The notes beneath the pieces were generated by a model that worked only from the letters and a program-made list of their open reading frames with translations, searched no databases and was not told where the DNA came from. This document shows, piece by piece, positions 23,404 to 34,482 of a stretch of DNA of 64,000 nucleotides. The stretch comes from Tamarix chinensis (lineage: Eukaryota; Streptophyta; Magnoliopsida; Caryophyllales; Tamaricaceae), in assembly GCA_030549775.1 (NCBI GenBank), contig CM060172.1, positions 1,489,623 through 1,553,622 of the forward strand. The letters run 5' to 3'. How positions within the stretch are numbered: the first letter of the stretch is position 1; the number at the start of each line of letters is the position of its first letter. A program made the translations under genes and the position numbers.

Positions 23404-24847
23404 TAATGTTCGTTCTGCCTTGTGTGGCCGAACTCCTACATTGACCTACCTTTTTCTACTTTTTCCTTATGACTGGACTTCTGGCTCTAAGTTTATGCCC
23501 CCTGAAGGCCTCTTCTGTTTTTTTCATCTACGGTTTGTCCTTGTTTTTTGTGCTCACTTTTTTCTATGCCTGACATCTCCCTTTTTAATTTTCTCTGACT
23601 ATCCTCACTCTCTCGATCTTATGTGATTTTTTTTTTATTTTGTGCCCCCTCGTGGCTACTCTCCTACGTCATCAATTCTTCAGCCCTTATTCCCTATTTG
23701 TTGATGTGCCCTACTGCTTTATTTTGTTTCTTGTTTTTCAGACTTTGGGCCTTCCTTTTTTCTTTCATTCTTTGTCCCTTTGCTTTATTTTCTTCTTCTT
23801 CTGGTGTAATGCTACTACTTCCTCTCCTTATATTGCTAACCTTTAGGCCTTCGATCCTTCGGCCGTTGGTCCAAAGGCCCAACCCCTTTTTTTCTTTTTC
23901 TTTTTTATACTTTACCTGAAAAATAAAATTATAGAAATTAATAAATAATATTATTTATACTCTAAATTTATTTAATTTATGTCATTTTAGGTCAAATAGT
24001 AAATTTATATAATTTTTACCACTTAAGCACATAATCACCATTATTTACATATATTATTCAATTAAAATACCAAAAACTAAGATTATAAGGGTATAAAATA
24101 TGTTAAAATAGGAACTTATCAAAGCCTTAGTGGACTACCTTAGATTTTGGAATTGAGTGGATAATTCAGTTGTGGTTATGGTTTTAGTTTGGTTATTTTG
24201 TACGTTGAGATGAAGTTACGTGGTTAAGTATGATTGACTATTGAGCATGAGATTTTGATTATATATATAATATCCCTTGATTATTTTATATTATTATGGC
24301 ATGTACTTTGTGCTTTTGGCATGATTTTTCGGATCGTTGTATGATTATGTGCAATATGGGTATGCTACTTCTTGTGAGGTATTGTGATTTATTCAGTATA
24401 AGAAAGTCGCATTGATACTACTTTTGCAGATGACTATGTGAAAGGTATGGAGTGGTTTAAGCCATATAATAGCGGCAAGGATAAGTGGAGTCCTTGAGAA
24501 GATGTCACATTCTCAAAATAAGCTTATAGATTTAAGATTAGGACAAATTAGTATTTTTCCTTTGGGTACTAGTTTTGTTGCAATCAAGTTTTTTTTATAC
24601 TTTTATGTCCTTTGTATTTTGATTTACATTGTTGTGCGGATAATATTTAATCGTACATTTTCTTTATGATATAATCTCTTATTTTGATTGTTTGTTTTGG
24701 GGCCTAACTTGTTTTGAGATTTAGCACCTGACATCAGAAGGGTGAGGGAATCAAACTTATGATAAGTGTAATTGTAACACTCATTAAATTGGTAATTAAC
24801 ATTTTTGCAAAATAAAAATTTTAAGTAGTAAAAATGGGGGTGTTACA
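23404..24847 (-). mobile_element. Truncated LTR copy E
   Basis: The right end GGGGGTGTTACA at 24847 is the TGTAACACC end on the minus strand. Inward lie a weakly paired stem-loop (about 24725-24770), a short middle, an AT-rich part (23915-24110) and a pyrimidine-rich part (23440-23890). The left limit is a guess: TGTAATG at 23404 is the best candidate, but no 5-bp duplication matches TCTTC at 24848. The typical AT tail and hairpin array are missing, so it is probably truncated or rearranged. Confidence 0.5.
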
Positions 24848-25328
24848 TCTTCGTTCATTATCTCTTTGGAGTTTCGAAAGCATAATGGAGCTCTATTATA
24901 TGGGTTTCCTTTTTCTTGCTTTTCACAATCATGTCATTTATATAAGCCTCTATCTATTTTCCAATCTGCCATTGAAAATTTGCATTTACCAGCCTATGGA
25001 AAATTGCACTTGCATTCTTTAGTTCGAATGCATCACCTTATGGTAATAAAGGCCATTGTTTGTTATTAATGTGGTCTTCTCGTCGTATGCATTGGTAAAT
25101 TTAATTTGATGCTACCTAGAGAAAACATCCATATGTATAGAACAAAAGTAGTCAATTATATTAATGATCTCGGATCTACCAAAATGAGTACAAGTCTTCC
25201 ATTAAATAGAGGCAAGATGAGGGGGAAGGAAAGGGAGAAAATATAATTCGATAGGAGTTAATTACCTGCTCTTGTATTGTATGTTCCATCGAACTAACGT
25301 AGAACTTGAAGCAGAAGAAGCCCTAACC
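24848..25328. other. Short gap between LTRs E and F
   Basis: About 480 bp of AT-rich DNA. Fragments near 24850-25130 hint at a very decayed reading frame, but nothing can be named. Confidence 0.3.
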
Positions 25329-25939
25329 CTTTTTGTAATACTTCGTCCCAAAATGCGTAAAAAATGTGTTTAATATTATGTTGATATAAAATAAATTAGT
25401 TTTGGTTTTGAAATAGGCTTGAAATTATAGTAAAAATGTGAATTTCAGGCGTACCGATCAATTAATTTATATAACCGATCGACTGGTGAGCTAAGGAATT
25501 TAAATTATTGTTCTCGATAAACTAGTCGACTGGTTTGCCCAAACTTATTGATTGGTTGTCTTGTGATTTCATATCCGTTTCTAATTTCAATTTGAATTTA
25601 TCTCTAATATTTATGAAAACTTCTAATTAGAGTCTAATTGTGCTAACAATCATGTTTTAGTGCTTTAGGATTATTTCCACATTATTTGGATCATTACAGA
25701 ATTTTAATTAGCTAAAGTTTTTCTAAAAGACACTTTTGAGGTAAGCTTCACCTTTTATTTTCTCCCTCACCTCTTTCCCTCTCTTATGGCAACTGGGGTT
25801 GCGAGATTGACTTTGTGCACCATCTCTTGACTTACCAACCTATTGCCATGCTGTAACACCCCCAAATTTCACTCCTGGAATTTTTTTTTTGAAAGAATAA
25901 AGCGAAAGCTAGGAGAGAATTCAGGAGATATTACCGCCA

Positions 25940-25984
25940 CATCTAACACAAGATAAATGTCAACCATCTATCTCATGTTAGATG
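25940..25984 (+). repeat. End-proximal stem-loop of LTR G
   Basis: CATCTAACAC-AAGATA pairs with TATCTC-ATGTTAGATG with few mismatches; starts 88 bp from the LTR end. Confidence 0.72.
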
Positions 25985-26620
25985 CAAGGCTAAAACCTGT
26001 CAAACAATTACATCTGAATTTTAAACCTTATCAGCGTACGAGAAATTAAAAGTTAATTACAAAGCCATTGGAAATTTAAATACAACACTTGTAACTTCCA
26101 AAGATGAATACAGTTGAACAAAACAAATCCCGAAGGATCAATAACCAGATTGCCTACTCACTCAATTCAGGCCTTCCGCCCCAAAATAGTATCCAATCTT
26201 AAACCTGCACAAGAGGTCTGCTCCCCACCATCAGTGGATCATCACAGGACCCATTCAACCAAGGTAGTATCAGTACGGGTCCAATACTGAGTAAATCCCA
26301 CTACCCTATCTTATGGGAGAGACGTAAACTATAACATCAAGTGCATATTAAATTATGATACAATACGTTGATACAATATTATGCATACTCAAACCCACAT
26401 CACAAGTCCTACCATACACATATAATAACATGCGAAACATATGTAATATCTTAAATCAATAAGAGATTTAGATAAACCAACCAGGCATTTATGGAAAATG
26501 TTAATCCAACCAACCAGACATTTTTGGGCAACGCCAAACCAACCCAAGCCGAATCGGGCATTTATCAAACGGGCATTTATGGACAATGCCGAACCAAACC
26601 AATTGGGCACTTAGCCTCGC

Positions 26621-26794
26621 GGACATTACTTAGGGACATGTCCAGTCCCGAGCATTACTTAGGGACATGCTCAGCCCCAGACATTACTTAGGGACATGTC
26701 CAGCCCCGAGCATTACTTAGGGACATGCTCAGCCCCGGACATTACTTAGGGACATGTCCAGCCCCGAGCATTACTTAGGGGCATGCTCAGCCCC
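26621..26794 (+). repeat. Six 29-bp units with two alternating dyads (LTR G)
   Basis: Exactly six 29-bp units share TACTTAGGG and the closing CAGCCCC. Odd units begin (G/A)GACAT and carry ATGTCC; even units begin GAGCAT and carry ATGCTC, so each unit is complementary to itself. Looser relatives with GGCATT/AATGCC arms precede it at 26480-26620. Confidence 0.9.
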
Positions 26795-26879
26795 GATCGA
26801 GTAGATTCATTCTTTAGATCTCTGGTAAATATAGTCGATTCACATCATAGTCTTTATCAATTCATGTGAGTGCGGGAAC

Positions 26880-27202
26880 CCCACTATTATAGCCAGTGGA
26901 ACGGTCGCGAGGGCCATGCCCTGCCACTATTATAGCCGGTGGAACGGTCGCGAGGGTAATATACCCTACCACTATTATTTGCCGGTGGACCGGTCTGGCC
27001 CCGACTCACAAGGTATTCCACTGTAAATATTAGTATCTTTCCATGTCTTATCACTTTTACGTTTGGTTTGTTGAGCACGAAATCCCCCACTATTATAGCC
27101 GATGGAACGGTCGCGAGGGCACATGCCCTGCCACTATTATAGCCGGTGGAACGGTCGCGAGGGTAAGATACCCTGCCACTATTATAGCCAGTGGACCGGT
27201 CT
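26880..27202 (+). repeat. Hairpin array of LTR G (two blocks)
   Basis: Blocks 26880-26994 and 27087-27202. Inter-unit stems alternate GGGC/GCCC and GGGT/ACCC after a constant GGTCGCGA. Confidence 0.85.
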
Positions 27203-28323
27203 GGGTTCGGCTCAACATCTTTCTCTGTAAGTCGTTAGTGTTTTAATGTATCTTATTCGAGGAAATTTCACCTTTGTCATGCATGGTCAGAGATCTCAAC
27301 ACATCACATCAAAACTGAAGATATATGCGTACTATCACATACTAATGAGGGCACATGCACACAACCCAATTCCAAGCCACGCCACACATGAAACAGTTAG
27401 AATAATGGCTTTTAAGACCACAACGCATAAATCATATAGAACATCCATGGCACGTAGGACACATGTCACACATTTAGCCTTAGCTATCCCTACTCGGTTT
27501 AGGTTACCGAGCTATCTCCTACGCTTACATTAGGCCACTAAACACCCATTGTAATTATCATACTTAGCACATTTCTCACATTGGAAACCCAAATCATGAC
27601 CCTCAGACTCAACTCTCCCTCATACCTCACTCCTCCTCATTTATTCTTATTATTTTCTTTTTTCTTTTACCACCTTCTCAAATTAGGGTTTCTTCCCCAA
27701 ACCCTAGGTACCCTTATATGACCCTACGTACTATTTTTCACCTCGAGCCTCCAGACTCCCAAACAGACCTTCCATTACTTTCCCCACATCCCAAAGTAAC
27801 TTTTCATACATAAGGTTCGCCCCCATGCGGACCTTAACCTCCCCATGCAAGCCCTATCATTTCCACCATGCCAACTCTATCATTCCTATGCAAACCCTAG
27901 TTTCCCCCATGCAACCTTATTTTCTTCCACTCTTCTATTTATTTAATTCCCCCTTTTTCTTATCATTTCACAGATTATAGGTTACCTAGGTCGCCCATAC
28001 CTACGTTAACCAGCGTACTTCCCTTTGGTTATCTTAGTTGCTTATTTTTCTCTTTCAAACCCTCACTCCACAACTCCGCATCAAAACACCTAGCATGCAT
28101 GTCCTAGGGTCACATCACATCACATCATTTTTGCATCATTTCCATATCAGCACATACAGACAAGTGCATGAGAACGTACCTCGGTTCCATGCTGCGCTAC
28201 ACAGTAAAATAGATAACATACACAGAATACAACTTATAAACTGTACGAGGCATCCAAGGCAAGTAAAACATGTAACACACACAGGCGGCCTTAGTTACGT
28301 CCTTACTAATTACCCATAAGTAG

Positions 28324-28343
28324 AGGTAAGTAGAGACTTACCT
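28324..28343 (-). promoter_or_regulatory. Palindromic splice-donor-like site, LTR G
   Basis: Same arms as in LTR C (AGGTAAGT/ACTTACCT), but the loop is AGAG, at the same place relative to the GC-rich part. Confidence 0.5.
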
Positions 28344-31300
28344 GGATCCGAAGCTAGCTAAGCGAGATAAGAGGGAGAGATCACTAGCTCGTGGATCCAC
28401 GAGAAAGCTTTCCTAGATCCGATAGAAATCGAAAACTAAATTAGACACTATTCTATCAATCAATAATTCACATATTGTAATTAAATAAACACAACAACAC
28501 AATGATCTTTCTTAGAAAACGTGTCCAAAACTTAGAACTTAAAAGCATAGCCTTATTAAGATTTAAGGTTAAAACTAAATCAAAACGGATTAATACAATA
28601 TCACTTGGGACATTTCCACTACTTTTATAAATTTAATTTTAGCGAAACAACTATACAAATAACCAATTTCATAATCTCACTTAAAATCTAGGGTTTTGGG
28701 CCCGAAAATACGATTCGGTAAAATTCTATAAGTTTAATCAAATTGAATGTTTAGAAATGCAATTAAACACATTTTATAACATATCAAATAATCAATTGAT
28801 CAAAACCGATAATAGAAATATCCAATTTAGCACAATTAGGGTTTTTGAGCCCGGAACGCAAATCCGATCAACTCTTACAAAAACATATAAATTGACGGTT
28901 CGGAAATGTAATTAAACATATTCTAATGTAGTTTATATAGTCAATTAAATAAAATAACCCGATTACACAATCCAATTTAAATCCGCGGGAGTTTTGACCT
29001 AAAAATCTAATTCCGATCAATTACGCACAATTTTCCCAAATCGACACTTCCAATATAAAATTAAATACATTTTAAACAATATTATAAAATCAATTGAGCG
29101 AAACGGCTCAATTATACGACCCAATTTCATTACACCCAAAATTTGACCTAGGAATCAAATTCCAATAAAACCTGCATAAATTTCTCAAATTGACGGTTCC
29201 AAAATGAAATTGGATACATTTTAAAACATATTGTATAATCAATTTATCCGAAATCGCAAAAACGGGCGGATCCAAAAAATTTGGGCATAACCCGGCCAAA
29301 AATCCAATTTTTCCGAAATCTCAACATAACAATACAAATAACCTATCCAAATCATTCTTACAGCACATATATACACAATCAAACAATCAATTTAGCTTTT
29401 TATAAGCTAATTCATACCCAATTAATCAAAACAAGGGTTAGGGTTTTTCGGAAATTATACCAAACAAAAACCGATAAATCGGGGCAAGGGAAGGCTGGGG
29501 AGGCTTCGCCGGAGGTTGACCGATGCTCGCCGACCATCACTCGAGCTCGCCGTGGCCGGACGACGTCGTGGTCTGCGTGGCTCGTCGCTGCTGCGATGCT
29601 GCTGCTCCTGCGCGGCTGTTGTGCTGCGTCGATTGCAGCTGCTGCGGCTGTTGCCTGCTGAGGTGGTCGGTCGTGGTGGCGAGGGGTAGCAGGTTGGAGA
29701 TCGACGGCCGGCGAAGGAGGAGCAGGGAGGAGGAAATAGCTGGGGAGAAGGTGGACTGCGCAGATAACAGGGAGCACGGGAAGGAGAGAAGAGAAGAGAA
29801 GGAGAAGAAGAGAAAAAGGAAAAAGGAAGGGGGGCACCGGTCGGGGTAGGGCTACGGGTTTCTTTTTTTTTCTTTTTTTTAAATACACATATAAAATAAA
29901 CTACTAAAAATTTAAAAACTATTATTGGGAGATTTTATCTAAAATTCATTAAATGAAAATTATTTCGTAAGGTTCCGAAGGCTTAAAATCGATATAAAAG
30001 CTACATAAAGAATTTCGGAAACATTTTCGGAAAAACTTACCAACGTACGTAAAAATTTATATTATTTACGGAAATACATTATAAGACCTCGAAATAATAT
30101 TTAAAAGCATAAAAGTAAATATTTAAATTAAATTCTAATAAATCGAGACTAATTTAAATAATTTCCGAAATCGGTTTTCCGTAAACCAAAAATCGTAAAA
30201 TGGAAGAAAATTAATTCCGGAAAGAAATTCATAAATAAATACCGAAATCTTTTTAATTTAAAACTTCTCGAAGATATTAACAATTTTCAAAAACGAATAA
30301 ATTTAAAGTCGAAAATATTTTCTACGGATAAAATCATTAAAATAACTTTAACTATTTAAACAGAAATTTTATAATTTAAATAATATATTTCGTTAACGAA
30401 ATATAACTTCAAAATAAAGTCGTAATCACACAACAAAGTTATAATCGAGAACGAATCTAATATGTTAAAAATCAAAACACAAGAAAGAAAGGGAATATAT
30501 ATTTTTAACCGAAAATTGAAATCATAAGAATATAATAAAATCACGGTCGTGAACAAATTTGTCCAGAATGGTTCGCAACGGCAACGATTAATTAAATTCA
30601 AACATGAATTCGAAATCGTCGATAAATCCATAAAACAAATCAAAATCAAAATAATTAAATATTTACATCAAATTACGCTAATAAAATCTTTAAACTTAAT
30701 AAATTTGGGTTTTAAAAATACGGGGTATTACACATGCTCATTTCTGACTGCACTTAACCCACATCGCCCCATCAAGCCAGCCTCACTTCTTAGGTGCTTG
30801 CACTCAACCTCATCAGTCTCATCCCCCTATTTCTTATGAATGTTGGCCTAGCCTTGCCTCTATACCTTTTCATTTTTTATCCATTCTCATTCCTTAGTTG
30901 TTGTTCTTGCTTTCTTCTCCCTTGTCTTTGTGGAAAATTTCCCTAAGTGTTGAGCATCCATTCATTCCTCCCCTCTTCTCCTCTCTTATGAGAAAAACAT
31001 ATATTTTTTTTCTAATTTCTTTCCTTATTTGTGTGAGTATTACATTCTCTTCTCTTCTTCTAATGTTGTTTTTTTCCTTAAGCAATGAAGAATTAAGGTT
31101 GAGAAAGGTTAAATATTTCAACTCTTTTCTTGACACCCTGTTTTTTAGAGAAAGGTGAAGTTTTGTGCCATTCCTCTTCTTCTAATTTTTCCTTGATTTT
31201 AATGAAGTTTTGAAAGATTAATTTTAATGGTTTTAACTTTGATTCTCTGAGGAATCAAGGTTCTACCAGATAGCCACCAAGCAGGAGCTTTTATGCTAGA

Positions 31301-31669
31301 ATAATTGCTTCAAGGTAAGGTGTTCTTATGTTTAACATAAAAAGGGTTATGGGGTATACTGGGGTTCCATATGTTTGGTGTTTATGTGAGTATGATCTAA
31401 TTGTGTTATATGATCTGAGCATGTGGTATAATTCTTTCCAAGTTAGTGTTGTTGGAATTCTCTAATTTTAAGTATGTAGTTGACCATTTGAGCATGATTA
31501 GTTTGATTATGTACTTTACCATATATCCGTGTGATTCTATGTGTGCAACATATATTTTTATGTATATTTTGACATAGAAGCATGCTAGGATTAATATAGT
31601 AAAGTGTGGTAAAATTTGGAGTATGTATCATCAGTTTGGGTAGTGTTTTACCTAGACCAGTTGATCGAT

Positions 31670-32140
31670 TCCTTGAACCCATCGACTAGTTTTGCTAGTA
31701 GCCGAATGGTTTGGAGTTCTGAATTGGTTGGTTGCGAGATTAATCGATTGGTTTGATAAACTAATTGATTCGTTTTGATGAATAGTCGATCGGTTGGTTA
31801 AATCCATCGACTGGTTTCTCTGCAGACCAAAATGGTTTGGTCTCTACTTAGACCCATCGATCAGTTAGACCAAATTAGTCAACTAGTTTTTATGACTAGT
31901 TGATCGGTTGGTCAAACCCATTGACTAGTCCCTCTACAGGCCAAAATGGTTTGGTCTCTGCTTAAACCCATCGACTAGTTGGACCAATTCAGTCGACTGG
32001 TTTCTATGACTAATCGATCGGTTGGTTAAGCCCATCGACTGGTTTCACTACAGGCTAAAATGAGTTTGTCTCTCCTTAGACCTATTGACCAGTTGGAAAA
32101 AACCAATCGACTGGTTCCTATGAATAGTCGATCGATAAGG
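31670..32140 (-). repeat. 114-bp minisatellite in LTR F
   Basis: The AGTCGATCGG-like start recurs at 31784, 31898, 32012 and 32125, a period of 113-114 bp. Each unit also contains CCATCGACTGGTT and AAAATGGTTTGGTCTCT. Degenerate relatives of the CGACTGGTT motif occur at 25440-25560, 46990-47240, 48430-48530 and 56150-56390. Confidence 0.85.
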
Positions 32141-32332
32141 CCAACTAGTCGAAAGGTCTGAGGGACTGATTGACTAGTCCAGTTGGAAGCCGCCTAATTG
32201 GTTATAATTTGTCGTGTTTCTCGTAGGAATTTCGTGTTGATACCTCTATGTATTTACAAAATTTTAATTATGATTTTAACTATGATTGCCCTAATTTAAT
32301 AAGAATCATCATGATAGTATTTGAGATTTATG

Positions 32333-32580
32333 ATGTGTCTGGTGTCATCTCTAAATATCTAATTGGTGGCTTTTATGCCTTATGATGTGTTTGGTATTAG
32401 CACTTGGAAACACCTAAACGATGGCTTTAATGCCTTGTGATGTGTTTGGTGTTATCATTTAGAAACATCTAATTTGGTTAAATAATGAAATTTAATTGTG
32501 TTTGGTATTATCACTTGAAAACACCCAATTTATTTATGTGTAGATTTTATTGTGATTTGTTATATCACTTGAAAATATAA
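32333..32580 (-). repeat. About 55-bp repeats in LTR F
   Basis: Three to four degenerate units, each with GATGTGTTTGGTGTTATCA-like text followed by GAAACACCTAA, at roughly 55-bp steps. Confidence 0.6.
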
Positions 32581-33611
32581 ATTGATGGTTTAAGATTTCG
32601 TTCAAGGCTTTTTCTCCAGCTCTCGTGGTAATTGTGGGGAGTGAGTGGGCGGGTCATCCTTAGTCATATTTTTCACTTAGTACCTATTTTCTTCTCTATT
32701 AGGTTGCGGCCGGTAGGGAGGTATGCGTATATACTTGAGGTATAGGCTTATACTATGGCAGGACAACATGGTATCAATATATAGCTATCCCAGTCTAAGC
32801 CCCCTAGGTATACTTCGACCGCATTTAGTGGGTGTGGTATATAGATTTGTGGCATGTGCACTTGATTTGTGGTGTATGTGATGTCACCGAATAAAGCCCT
32901 TTCATGTATCCTGACATTGTGTGATGAGTGTCGTATCCCATTGTAATTATTTGTGCTGTCATGACTTTTGTTTATAGTGGAGAACTGGATGTGGTTGAAT
33001 GAATTATCTTATTAATAGGAATTTGTATTGTCACTAATGGAAGAATTCTGGTATGGTTTAAATTGTATGGATTGCACGCATTTACCATATTTCTACACTT
33101 CTATGATTTCTATGCAAGCATGTCTTGTTGTACTTGAGCTATACCCATATGATATCACCATACTGTTACGTGGCTTCAATGTGCTACATGAACTTTATCA
33201 TGTGTTTAGGTAGTCTATTTTACCAGTATTTCACTATACTAATACTACACTTATGTGGTTACTATGATGACTCGACCTCTAGTCTGGGGAGCAGCTGATG
33301 ATTTATAAGGTTAAGACTATCAGCTAGAGCATGTCGAAGATGATGACGTAGGCCATTAGAGGACCATTGCTTGGGATTGGAGGTTATATTCATACCTAAG
33401 AGTTAGGCTAATTGCTTATAAATATTTTTTCCCATTATGTTGGGAAGTGTTTGTATTTTCGGTTATTTAAACTTTTGGTTCGGTTTTTTGTATTGATTTG
33501 TAAACTATCATATTCATTATATCTATATTATTGTTCTAGCCCTCATTATTTTACCTTAACATAATAATGTTATGAGCATGCATATTTTGTTTCTTGTTCC
33601 ATTTTGATTTG

Positions 33612-33658
33612 CATCAGGCGTGAGTTAGATGATGATCATAACTCTTTCATGGTTGATG
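33612..33658 (-). repeat. End-proximal stem-loop of LTR F
   Basis: Two stacked stems: CATCA/TGATG outside, GAGTTA/TAACTC inside (33622-33627 and 33639-33644); near edge 90 bp from the LTR end. Confidence 0.7.
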
Positions 33659-33753
33659 TGGTGATAACACTCTCTAATTTTATTTTTCAAATGTTTCCAC
33701 ATTGTCTTAAAAACGAAATTTTTTAGTTCAAAAATTAGAGGCGTTGCACTTTT

Positions 33754-34285
33754 GGCTAATATTTACTCTTTGGGCTGACTATCCTTATGCCTAATAATAT
33801 TAGTTTGAAAAGGACTTATATCATATTTTATATTAAGGCTATTATTTTAAATTTTTAAAAAATTCTTTACATTTAACTTAATTTTCTATACTAATACTCA
33901 TTATTTCAATGTAAGACTATAAAAATTCAAATCGGTGTATGACAAATTGATTTTGCTAATGACTAATTATTATAGTAATTATAAAATTAGTGTATTGTGT
34001 GGGTCATAAACTAATTTTCTTAATTATTAATTATTATAGTAATCATAAAATATATATTATAAATGATCTTAAATACTTTTTAGAAATCTAGTAATCAATA
34101 TATCAATGTTACCGAAATAATTATTAAAAAAAACTTAAAAGAATGCAAACTTCTTTTTGTTGTTGTTGCTGTTGTTGTTTTTGTTTTATTTTTTGTTTTT
34201 GTGGTTTTATTAGGCAAACTCCGCGCTTTGATTTGGTGGTTTTAAATACCGGTGGCTAATTGGAGACGTCACAGAGTCAGAGAGC
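33754..34285 (+). promoter_or_regulatory. Alpha-galactosidase promoter and 5' UTR
   Basis: Only 532 bp separate the coding start from the target duplication of LTR F, so the proximal promoter is short and retroelement DNA lies just upstream. A GTT/T-rich stretch is at about 34153-34205. The best TATA-like element is TTTTAAATAC at 34239-34248. GACGTCAC at 34264-34271, an ACGT-core bZIP-type site, falls between it and the ATG. Start site and regulators are inferred, not shown. Confidence 0.45.
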
Positions 34286-34482
34286 ATGGAGAAGAGCCGT
34301 CGAGTTTATGCAATTGCTTTGTTCTTTCACTTATCGGCTGTTTCTTTCGCGAACGCTGGCAGATTTCATCCTCTCAACGATAATCAGCGGATTTTCAGTT
34401 CAGAGTTTTATGGAATTTACGATACTTCTATGTATGGTAAACTTCAGCTCAACAACGGGTTGGCTCTAACACCTCAAATGGG
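34286..34482 (+). CDS. AGAL: Alpha-galactosidase exon 1
   Basis: Encodes residues 1-65 plus two bases of G66: signal peptide, short propeptide-like segment and start of the barrel. The ATG at 34286 is the first one in frame with the rest and gives a good signal peptide; an upstream ATG at 34260 is in another frame. Donor gtaatc. Confidence 0.9.

Larger units (their letters stand above)
25852..30732 (+). mobile_element. Solo LTR copy G, 4881 bp, TSD CATGC, nested in F
   Basis: TGTAACACCCCC to GGGGTATTACA with CATGC at 25847-25851 and 30733-30737. Stem-loop 25940-25984, CAGTA/TACTG dyad near 26272, 29-bp alternating dyad repeat 26621-26794, hairpin arrays 26880-26994 and 27087-27202, palindromic donor-like site 28324-28343, purine-rich GC-rich part 29460-29860, AT tail. 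Nearest relative is C. The reading frames in the GC-rich part are not recognised proteins. Confidence 0.92.
25334..33748 (-). mobile_element. Solo LTR copy F, interrupted by G, TSD CTTTT
   Basis: TGTAATAC at 25334 and GCGTTGCA ending at 33748 are flanked by CTTTT (25329-25333 and 33749-33753). Without nested G and its duplication F is 3529 bp. It belongs to a different subfamily from B, C, D and G: no CCACTATTATAGCC array, but a 114-bp minisatellite (31670-32140), about 55-bp repeats (32333-32580) and a donor-like AAGGTAAGG at about 31315 after a pyrimidine-rich stretch. The end-proximal stem-loop is kept at 33612-33658 with unrelated arm sequences. F ends 538 bp from the alpha-galactosidase start codon. 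Confidence 0.85.

Noticed and set aside
23797..24852. TCTTC followed by TG at 23797-23803 as the left target duplication of LTR E
   Set aside because: It lies in a CT-rich run where the match is likely by chance, and the expected AT tail is absent.
34260..34469. Upstream ATG at 34260 as the gene start
   Set aside because: It is in another frame from the GH27 sequence and gives no recognisable product.
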